Below, one piece after another: positions 1 to 4,552 of a DNA stretch of 6,711 nucleotides. Under the pieces are notes generated by a model. It made no database searches, was not told where the DNA came from, and was given only the letters and a program-made list of their open reading frames with translations. This DNA is from Dehalococcoidales bacterium (GTDB lineage: Bacteria > Chloroflexota > Dehalococcoidia > Dehalococcoidales > Fen-1064), in the NCBI GenBank assembly GCA_030667735.1, contig DAOUVG010000087.1, forward strand, positions 1-6,711. Reading direction: 5' to 3'. How positions within the stretch are numbered: the stretch's first letter is position 1; each line of letters starts with the position of its first letter. Made by a program: the position numbers and the translations under genes.

Positions 1-31
1 GTATAATTCATTGTCAATGGTTCCTGCCGGG

Positions 32-121
32 GCAAAATGCTTACGGACTCTTTTTCGACGGAAGAATTATAGTACAAGACAATCAAACATCCCGATGTTC
101 GTGCAATGGTCCAGCTATCTG
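32..121. repeat. Degenerate direct repeat, copy 1 (downstream of yajQ)
   Basis: This copy aligns without gaps to 726-804 at a constant offset of 694 bases. By hand I count 61 of 79 identical positions over 32-110, with a core at 69-100 that matches 31 of 32. Similarity resumes at GCTATCTG (114-121), matching 828-835 after about 20 extra bases in copy 2. The core contains a near-palindrome, AACATC-CC-GATGTT (86-99). No reading frame is shared convincingly by the two copies, so I treat it as non-coding. It could be a dispersed genomic repeat, an old duplication, or the footprint of a small mobile element. Confidence 0.7.
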
Positions 122-143
122 TAATGTGCCAAATCAGGGGGCA

Positions 144-635
144 TCAGTTCTTCATGTTGGTAAACTGCAGAGGAATGTTGTAATCCTGCCCCTTAAGCAT
201 CTGCATTATTTCTTGGAGGTCATCGATCTTCTTACCAGTGAGCCTGACCTGGTCGTCTTGAATTGCTGTCTGGACCTTGACCTTAAGACCCTTGATGAGT
301 TTGACAATTTTCTGGCCAGTCTCTTTGGGAATACCCTCCTTGATAAGGATATCCATCTTTACTGTGCCATGGGAGGTGGCTTCGATCTCCTTAATGTCCA
401 GACACTTGGGGTCCACTTTAAGCCAGTTGCATTGACCAATGAGCATCTCTGTAACTGCTTTGACCTTCCAATCGTCTCCAGTAACAATATGAATAGACTT
501 AGCTTTTCTGTCGAAAGTAATCTCAGACTTTATGTTTTTGAAATCGTATCGGGTGGAGATTTCACGCCTGACGTTGTTGATTGCATTGTCCAGTGCTTGC
601 AGGTCCACCTTACTCACCACATCTACTGATGGCAT
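144..635 (-). CDS. yajQ: YajQ-family nucleotide-binding protein
   Basis: This is a cytoplasmic protein of the YajQ/UPF0234 family. Some members bind cyclic di-GMP, and others have been linked to nucleotide or RNA binding. The exact role in this organism is unknown. The product is 163 residues, the usual family length. It opens with PSVDVVSKVDLQALDNAIN, has the family block REISTRYDFK at 24-33, VRLTGKKIDDLQ at 130-141, and ends with the typical PLQF-N (155-160). The start at 635 is preferred over an in-frame upstream one at 680. A strong AAGGAGG ribosome site (641-647) lies 5 bases before it, and homologues begin at this MPS-type start. The gene is single and transcribed away from the archease operon. 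It is AT-rich: 18 of 60 bases are G or C in 481-540, against 42 of 60 in a sample of rtcB. It lies between two copies of a direct repeat, which suggests insertion or transfer. Identification is firm; biological role is not. Confidence 0.93.
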   Translation of the reverse strand: MPSVDVVSKVDLQALDNAINNVRREISTRYDFKNIKSEITFDRKAKSIHIVTGDDWKVKAVTEMLIGQCNWLKVDPKCLDIKEIEATSHGTVKMDILIKEGIPKETGQKIVKLIKGLKVKVQTAIQDDQVRLTGKKIDDLQEIMQMLKGQDYNIPLQFTNMKN

Positions 636-700
636 ATTTACCTCCTTGGTAGTGACTATCCCTCCGATTAATATTACCATGAAAGTGACGATGACTCTGA

Positions 701-729
701 ATAATAGGTGTTAACACTTTCCAGAGCAA
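701..729 (-). promoter_or_regulatory. Putative sigma-70-type promoter of yajQ with palindrome in spacer
   Basis: Reading the minus strand, TTGCTC (724-729, three of six consensus bases) and TATTAT (701-706, five of six) are separated by 17 bases. This would give a leader of roughly 60 bases before the yajQ start. The spacer contains the perfect 10-bp palindrome GTGTTAACAC (708-717), a possible operator. The -35 is weak and overlaps the beginning of repeat copy 2, so the call is moderate. Confidence 0.4.
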
Positions 730-835
730 AATACTCACAGCCTCTTTGCCGGACGAATCGTCATAGTACAAGACAATCAGACATCCCGATGTTCTCCCAG
801 TGGTGATACCGTGGCCCGTCGGCTTCCGCTATCTG
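726..835. repeat. Degenerate direct repeat, copy 2 (upstream of yajQ)
   Basis: This is the partner of the repeat at 32-121, in the same orientation. The best-conserved part is 763-794, with one mismatch in 32. About 20 bases are inserted after 804 relative to copy 1, then GCTATCTG (828-835) matches again. The two copies bracket the yajQ gene, giving a repeat-to-repeat unit of 694 bp. I see no coding capacity in it. Confidence 0.7.
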
Positions 836-1124
836 AGACCCGGCGCTATGACCCTGCATTCCCCATATTAAACTGATGAAAACCGGACGCACCCGGACAG
901 AAAGACAGGACGGCCCCGCCATCGCAAGTATGGTGGGGCGGAACCCTCTTCTCGGGGAATCCCGCCCCACCCCCTGCGCCAACCAGTAGATGTGTGCATT
1001 TACATAACGTTGGAAACGATTCCCACGCCTGCGTAGCCTCGAATTGTTTCTCGTTTTCAGCATTATGGAGGAACTCCGGGAACCTCACAGCAACAAGGCA
1101 CTTTAAGTACTGGACCCCTCACAA
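836..1124. other. Non-coding block between repeat copy 2 and the archease promoter
   Basis: Together with the preceding promoter and repeat this makes a gene-free stretch of about 550 bases between yajQ and archease. Two overlapping minus-strand frames run through it (100 and 80 codons). Neither has a ribosome site, a family signature, or a start that makes sense, and they read a low-complexity GC-rich hairpin sequence. The middle (about 910-980) is GC-rich and strongly self-complementary, while 980-1124 is ordinary sequence with nothing I recognise. No tRNA, rRNA or known riboswitch is apparent. It may be part of a dispersed intergenic repeat family. Confidence 0.5.
913..971. repeat. Nested inverted repeats, two mutually exclusive hairpins
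   Basis: The arm GGTGGGGCGG (932-941) is exactly complementary to CCGCCCCACC (962-971). A nearby CCC/GGG pair (944-946 with 954-956) could extend the hairpin inward. The same middle segment can instead pair with GCCCCGCCAT (913-922) through 930-939, with one G-T pair and a 7-base loop. The two structures share 932-939, so only one can form at a time. No T-run follows on either strand, so it does not look like a standard intrinsic terminator. Confidence 0.6.
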
Positions 1125-1125
1125 C

Positions 1126-1153
1126 TTGTATTTGGCATTGATGATGATATAAT
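1126..1153 (+). promoter_or_regulatory. Putative promoter of the archease-rtcB operon
   Basis: A perfect TATAAT -10 box lies at 1148-1153. The best -35 candidate is TTGTAT (1126-1131), which has only three consensus bases and a 16-base spacer. Transcription would start near 1160, about 25 bases before the archease start. The -10 is convincing in a GC-rich genome; the -35 is weak, so another factor or a different -35 may be used. Confidence 0.5.
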
Positions 1154-1184
1154 TACTGTAGAGCGGCCGTGCGGTTGGGGGCAG

Positions 1185-1601
1185 ATGGTGAAGGACTTCG
1201 AGCTCATGGAGCATACCGCCGATGTTGGCATTGTGGCCTACGGTGCCAGCATTGCTGAGGCGTTTGCCAATGCCGGCCGGGCCCTCTTCAGCCTGATTAC
1301 CGAACCCGACGGTATTAACGAGACAGAGTACCGCGATATCGAGGTGACTGCGCCTGACCGGGAAAGCCTGCTCGTAGCGTGGCTGAATGAGCTTATCTTC
1401 CTGTTCGATGCTGAGGGCATGCTCTTCAAGCGGTTCGACATCACCGACCTCAGCACTACCCGACTCAAAGCCAGAGCCTGTGGCGAGGTCGTTGACATCT
1501 CCCGTCACATACTGAAGGTGGGGGTCAAGGCTGCCACCTACCACATGCTCGAGGTTGACAGCAGCAACGGCAGCCGGGTGCGGGTATTGTTTGACATATA
1601 G
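1185..1601 (+). CDS. Archease, activator of the RNA ligase RtcB
   Basis: Archease is a small soluble protein that speeds guanylylation of RtcB and permits multiple turnover in RNA 3'-phosphate/5'-OH ligation. The 138-residue product has the usual length. It carries the family signature FELMEHTADVGI at 5-16 with Asp13, the helix IAEAFANAGRALFSLI, the central block LLVAWLNELIFLFD, and the C-terminal VKAATYHMLEV followed by the final FDI, whose Asp137 is characteristic. The start at 1185 fits the family N-terminus; only a poor G-rich ribosome site (GGGGG, 1177-1181) precedes it. GTG at 1188 is a possible alternative. The gene sits 22 bases upstream of rtcB on the same strand, the expected functional pairing. 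The reading frame is intact. The biochemical role is known from other archeases and is inferred here. Confidence 0.93.
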   Translation: MVKDFELMEHTADVGIVAYGASIAEAFANAGRALFSLITEPDGINETEYRDIEVTAPDRESLLVAWLNELIFLFDAEGMLFKRFDITDLSTTRLKARACGEVVDISRHILKVGVKAATYHMLEVDSSNGSRVRVLFDI

Positions 1602-1623
1602 AGCCGGGCACACGGAGGTGAAG

Positions 1624-3070
1624 ATGACGTGGCGAGAGACGCTGGACCGGCTTGACGACTACTGCTGGGAGATACCCACAAGCTACAAAGAGGGCATGAG
1701 AGTGTCCGGCCGGCTCTTTGCCAGCGAGGCGATGCTGGAGCATATCCTACAAGAGCAGGTCTTCCAGCAGGTGGCCAACGTGGCCTTCCTCCCCGGTATC
1801 GTCGGGCATTCTCTGGCCATGCCGGACGTCCACTGGGGTTACGGCTTTCCCATCGGCGGAGTCGCGGCTACCAGGGTATCCGACGGCGTCGTGTCACCGG
1901 GCGGGGTAGGGTTTGACATCAACTGCGGCGTCAGACTCCTGACAACGAGTCTTACCGCCGAAGAAGTAATTCCAAAGATAGAGTCGTTGATTGCCGAGCT
2001 CTATGTTAACGTGCCTTCCGGACTGGGTTCGAAGGGCAAGCTGCGGATAAGCGAGAAGGAACTGGACGAGGTCATGGTTAAGGGCAGCCTCTGGGCAGTG
2101 GAAAAGGGCTATGGTGAGCCGGCGGACGTTGACGCCACCGAGGAGTCCGGCTGCATCAGGGGGGCCAATCCGGAGAAAGTCAGCAACAAGGCTAAACAGC
2201 GCGGGATACCGCAACTGGGGACTCTGGGCTCAGGCAACCATTTCCTCGAGGTGGAGCGGGTGAGCGAGATATATGACCGCGATGCCGCCCGGGCGATGGG
2301 TATTGAGGAGGTCGGCCAGGTGGTTGTCATGGTGCACTGCGGTTCCCGGGGGCTGGGGCACCAGGTCTGCACGGACTACGTTGCCATGCTGGGGAACGCG
2401 GTAAAGAAGTATGGTATCAACCTCCCCGACCGCCAGCTTGCCTGCGCACCGATTCAGTCGCCGGAGGGGCAGGCCTACCTGGAGGCGATGGCCTGTGCTG
2501 CCAACTACGCCTGGACTAACCGGCAGTGCATCGCCCACTGGGTCAGGGAGTCCCTGGTCAAGGTCTTCGGCAAGAGCCGCCGCGAGCTGGGACTGGAGCA
2601 GGTCTACGACGTGGCCCATAATATCGCCAAGATAGAAGAGCACACCGTAGATGGCAAGAAACTCACCGTCTGCGTCCACCGCAAGGGAGCAACGCGCGCC
2701 TTCCCGCCCGGACATCCCGCAAGCCTGCCGGGAGATAGGGCAACCGGTGCTGATTCCCGGCGACATGGGTCGCGGCTCTTACATTGCCGTGGGTACCGAG
2801 ACCGCCATGGAGACGACCTTTGGTTCTACCTGTCACGGTGCGGGCAGGGCGCAGAGTCGGTCGGCGGCCAAGCGGAGTCAGCGGGGTGCCGATGTCGCCA
2901 GGTCACTGGCGGCCAGGGGAATAACAGTCATGACAGGAAGCATGGGCGGTCTGGCCGAGGAGGCCCCCGAGGCCTATAAGGACGTGGACGAAGTGGTTGA
3001 TGTGACCCAGAAGGCGGGCATTTCCCGTAAGATAGTGCGGACAATACCGATGGGCGTCATCAAGGGCTAA
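1624..3070 (+). pseudogene. rtcB: RtcB-type 3'-phosphate RNA ligase, frameshifted
   Basis: RtcB joins RNA 2',3'-cyclic phosphate or 3'-phosphate ends to 5'-OH ends using GTP and manganese, in tRNA splicing or RNA repair. A GGAGGTG ribosome site (1614-1620) precedes ATG 1624. The first frame carries the metal and nucleotide ligands Asp98 and Cys101 (FDINCG), Asn205, His206 and Glu209 (GSGNHFLE), His238 (VHCGSRG) and His332 (YDVAHN), then VHRKGATRAF. At about 2711-2718 the frame is lost. The original frame runs on as unrelated sequence to a stop at 2977-2979, giving 451 residues. Homology continues in the next frame with GQPVLIPGDMG, the GMP-accepting His of STCHGAGR (codon 2834-2836), and the terminal GVIKG, stop 3068-3070. 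Restoring 8 bases gives 484 residues. As read, the ligase lacks its nucleotide-accepting His and should be inactive. A sequencing or assembly error, or a population variant, cannot be excluded. Confidence 0.88.
2711..2718 (+). other. Frameshift site in rtcB: single remaining copy of an 8-bp unit
   Basis: The 8 bases GACATCCC are read in the upstream frame as the end of G-H-P and in the downstream frame as the start of D-I-P. RtcB homologues have GHPxxP followed by YR and GQPV, so the intact gene would contain this unit twice in tandem (GHPDIP). Loss of one copy moves the frame by one and removes three residues, exactly what is missing here. The mechanism (slippage during replication) is inferred. 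Confidence 0.75.
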
Positions 3071-3092
3071 CATAACAGGAGGTAAAAGAGCA

Positions 3093-3449
3093 ATGGCAGA
3101 CGTAGAGCAACTGGTCAAAACAACTCTCGGCGAAATCGAGCGAATCCTTTCGACCAAGGCGGTGATTGGTGAGCCAATGACCATCGAAGGCAACACCATC
3201 ATACCGCTGGTCAGTATGGGATTCGGCTTCGGTGGTGGTGGCGGCACCGGTGCCGGTAAGGAGAAGACTGAGGGTAGCGGCACCGGTACCGGCGGCGGTG
3301 GCGGAGTCAAACCTCTCGGCATCATCGTCGTCAATGCGGAGGGTGTGCGGATTGAGCCCATCAGGGGGGCATCGGCTGCCCTGGTCGAGGCCGTGGCCGA
3401 GGGTATCACCATGATGGTGGAGAAGCGCCGGGAAAAGAAAGAAGAGTAG
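3093..3449 (+). CDS. GerW/YtfJ-family (Spore_YtfJ) protein
   Basis: This 118-residue protein belongs to the Spore_YtfJ/GerW family. The Bacillus member is needed for germination, but homologues are common in bacteria that do not sporulate, where the role is unknown. The sequence shows an N-terminal helix (1-22), then GEPMTIEGNTIIPLVSMGFG (26-45), a glycine-rich loop (44-71), the family core KPLGIIVVNAEGVRIEPI (73-90), and a charged Lys/Glu tail. No signal peptide or membrane segment is visible. A clear AGGAGG (3077-3082) lies 10 bases before the ATG. It begins 22 bases after the rtcB stop and ends 8 bases before the DUF2953 gene, so it should be co-transcribed with both. The glycine-rich DNA contains near-repeats of GGCACCGGT that could be prone to slippage. 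Confidence 0.88.
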   Translation: MADVEQLVKTTLGEIERILSTKAVIGEPMTIEGNTIIPLVSMGFGFGGGGGTGAGKEKTEGSGTGTGGGGGVKPLGIIVVNAEGVRIEPIRGASAALVEAVAEGITMMVEKRREKKEE

Positions 3450-3457
3450 ACAGTAGA

Positions 3458-4042
3458 GTGCTTGCCCTGTACATTATTGCGGGCATTGTTCTGCTGGTCA
3501 TCCTGCTGTTCTCCATACCGGTCGACCTGACGTTTGACGTCGCGACGTACCGGAAAGGCGAGGGACGGCTGAGGGTGGGCTGGTTCTTCGGGCTGGTGGG
3601 GAAGGAGCTACTTCCCGGCAGGACAAGACGCCCGCCGAAGGTGGAGAAGGCCAGGAAGAAGCCCGACCTGGCTCTTCTCGTCTCGGTACTCAAGACCGGG
3701 GAACTGGTGGCCGGGGTCGTCCGTCTGTTCAGACGGATATTCCGCAGCCTTCGCATCAGGGAGATGGATGCCAGCCTCCGGTTGGGCCTGCCCGACCCGG
3801 CAGACACCGGCCTGATGTATGGTGTTTGCTGGCCTGTTTTTTCCTTTCGCAGTCCTTCCGGGGCCGTCCGATTCCGGATGGAACCCGTCTTTGAAGGATT
3901 TTGCTTTGAGGCCAGCCTGCAGGGTGCAGTGATGGTCTTTCCGGCACAGGTGGCGGCGAATGCCGTTCGTTTTGTCGTTTCTCCCCTGGGTTTGCGCGTT
4001 ATCAGGTTGATGGTGGTTTCACGGTGGAAAAAGAGGAAATAA
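3458..4042 (+). CDS. DUF2953-like (YtfI-type) membrane-anchored protein
   Basis: The product is 194 residues, with an N-terminal hydrophobic segment (about 4-21) that should anchor it in the membrane, followed by a basic region rich in Arg, Lys and Pro (about 54-68). The segment LRLGLPDPADTGLMYGVCWP (107-126) resembles the core of DUF2953, in which Bacillus YtfI is found. In Bacillus, ytfI is adjacent to ytfJ, and the same pairing occurs here, which supports the assignment. Function is unknown; a membrane partner for the GerW-like protein is a reasonable inference. It starts with GTG 8 bases after the upstream stop and has only a weak purine-rich ribosome site, suggesting translational coupling. 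Its end overlaps the next gene by 19 bases. Confidence 0.7.
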   Translation: MLALYIIAGIVLLVILLFSIPVDLTFDVATYRKGEGRLRVGWFFGLVGKELLPGRTRRPPKVEKARKKPDLALLVSVLKTGELVAGVVRLFRRIFRSLRIREMDASLRLGLPDPADTGLMYGVCWPVFSFRSPSGAVRFRMEPVFEGFCFEASLQGAVMVFPAQVAANAVRFVVSPLGLRVIRLMVVSRWKKRK

Positions 4043-4278
4043 GCGCCGGCGAGCGCATTACTGTTGGACAGGTGACACTGGTGCCGATTCTTCGGACGGC
4101 GGCACATTGCCGGATGGGCAGTCGTGGCATCATCGGCTCTGGTTCCAGGGAAGTCCTTGGTGTGGTGGTGCTGTCACCTGCCGGGCACCGAGCCCTCAAC
4201 GTGGCCGGCGAAAGTGTACCGGTGGAGGACTATATCAGGCTGGTCCCCGAGATAGGAGAATTGCCGGGTAATCCGTAG
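4024..4278 (+). CDS. Small GerW-like protein, probable shortened paralogue of the YtfJ-type gene
   Basis: The product is 84 residues and was not recognised from a named family at first sight. By eye it parallels the GerW-like protein two genes upstream. GERITVGQVTLVPILR (9-24) matches GEPMTIEGNTIIPLVS in spacing and hydrophobicity, with identical G, E, T, T and P. VLGVVVLSPAGHRALNVAG (44-62) parallels PLGIIVVNAEGVRIEPIRG. The glycine-rich loop is reduced to a short GSRGIIGSGS stretch, and the N-terminal helix and charged tail are missing. No signal peptide or membrane segment is seen. It begins with GTG inside the 3' end of the DUF2953 gene (19-base overlap), with GGTGGTTTCAC and no clear ribosome site upstream, so coupled translation is likely. 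Start choice is uncertain; being a real gene is supported by the frame, the overlap and the GerW-like pattern. Confidence 0.6.
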   Translation: MEKEEISAGERITVGQVTLVPILRTAAHCRMGSRGIIGSGSREVLGVVVLSPAGHRALNVAGESVPVEDYIRLVPEIGELPGNP

Positions 4279-4285
4279 TACCCGG
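4264..4285. terminator. Small hairpin between convergent genes, possible terminator
   Basis: CCGGGTA (4264-4270) and TACCCGG (4279-4285) form a perfect 7-bp stem with an 8-base loop. It covers the stop codon of the plus-strand operon and ends right beside the stop of the convergent small membrane gene. Its position suits a shared terminator, but no T-run follows on either strand, so intrinsic termination is doubtful. Confidence 0.35.
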
Positions 4286-4447
4286 TCACCCGGAGTATGC
4301 CACACTCAGGGGCGCTACCAGGACGAGCATCACGATCCAGGGGATAATCATCACCACCAACGCGGCCAGGGCAATTCCCAGACCGATGATAAAGGCCGTG
4401 CTGAATTTCATCTCCAGGTGGACCACCGTGCTCCGTTGCTCTTCCAT
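4286..4447 (-). CDS. Small single-span membrane protein, 53 residues, unknown function
   Basis: Reading the minus strand from ATG 4445-4447 gives MEEQRSTVVHLEMKFSTAFI, then a long hydrophobic stretch (about 18-50) that contains IIPWIV, ending in AYSG and a TGA stop. A good GGAGGTG ribosome site (4452-4458) lies 4 bases before the start. The charged N-terminus and the hydrophobic length suit one long or two short membrane spans, with the N-terminus probably in the cytoplasm. It lies 105 bases downstream of cimA on the same strand and only 7 bases from the convergent plus-strand operon. A strong candidate promoter and a perfect inverted repeat precede it, so it is probably expressed separately from cimA. 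I recognise no family. The ribosome site, promoter and membrane profile together make it more than a chance frame. Confidence 0.7.
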   Translation of the reverse strand: MEEQRSTVVHLEMKFSTAFIIGLGIALAALVVMIIPWIVMLVLVAPLSVAYSG

Positions 4448-4471
4448 ATCGCACCTCCAAACTGCTAATAG

Positions 4472-4498
4472 CGTGCCACTTGCGCTGCCAGTGGCACG
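4472..4498 (-). promoter_or_regulatory. Perfect 9-bp inverted repeat over the predicted transcription start, operator-like
   Basis: CGTGCCACT (4472-4480) and AGTGGCACG (4490-4498) are exact reverse complements separated by 9 bases. The right arm begins one base beyond the -10 box of the candidate promoter at 4500-4529, so the site would cover the start of transcription at about 4493. A repressor operator is the simplest reading. As RNA it could also form a hairpin at the 5' end of the small membrane gene's message, or end transcription from cimA, though no T-run follows. Confidence 0.6.
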
Positions 4499-4499
4499 G

Positions 4500-4529
4500 A
4501 TTGTACTTGTGCGACAAGGAAGATGTCAA
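4500..4529 (-). promoter_or_regulatory. Strong sigma-70-type promoter for the small membrane gene
   Basis: On the minus strand TTGACA (4524-4529, full consensus) and TACAAT (4500-4505, five of six) are separated by 18 bases. It is the best promoter match in the window. It lies between the cimA stop and the small membrane gene, whose start is about 45 bases beyond the predicted transcription start. Confidence 0.7.
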
Positions 4530-4552
4530 GAGGAGAACTGTTCTTGAGTGGT

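Noticed and set aside
2..71. Inverted repeat TATAATTC (2-9) and GAATTATA (64-71) as ends of a tiny mobile element
   Set aside because: Only 8 bases of AT-rich sequence, absent from the second repeat copy and at the window edge; chance is a fair explanation.
66..71. TATAAT on the minus strand within repeat copy 1 as a promoter
   Set aside because: No -35 at proper spacing, not conserved in copy 2, and no gene is visible downstream within the window.
126..629. 167-codon plus-strand frame opposite yajQ
   Set aside because: It is fully antisense to a well-recognised family protein and has no features of its own.
761..1088. Two overlapping minus-strand frames of 100 and 80 codons in the intergenic region
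   Set aside because: No ribosome sites, no family features, and they read through the repeat and the GC-rich hairpins. They are likely spurious frames in a non-coding repeat.
1119..1613. 164-codon minus-strand frame opposite archease
   Set aside because: Shadow of a clear archease gene on the other strand.
2701..2731. Programmed ribosomal frameshift in rtcB
   Set aside because: No slippery heptamer, stop codon or evident stimulatory structure is at the junction, and a one-base slip would still leave three conserved residues missing. The 8-bp deletion explains both facts.
2651..3070. Independent gene coding for the C-terminal RtcB part from the ATG at 2651
   Set aside because: The first part of that frame overlaps conserved RtcB sequence in the other frame, there is no ribosome site, and homology in this frame begins only at about 2711. 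It is the second half of a frameshifted gene.
3406..4107. 233-codon minus-strand frame opposite the DUF2953 gene
   Set aside because: Basic, low-complexity translation typical of the antisense of a GC-rich gene, with no ribosome site. The plus-strand genes here have family matches and operon spacing.
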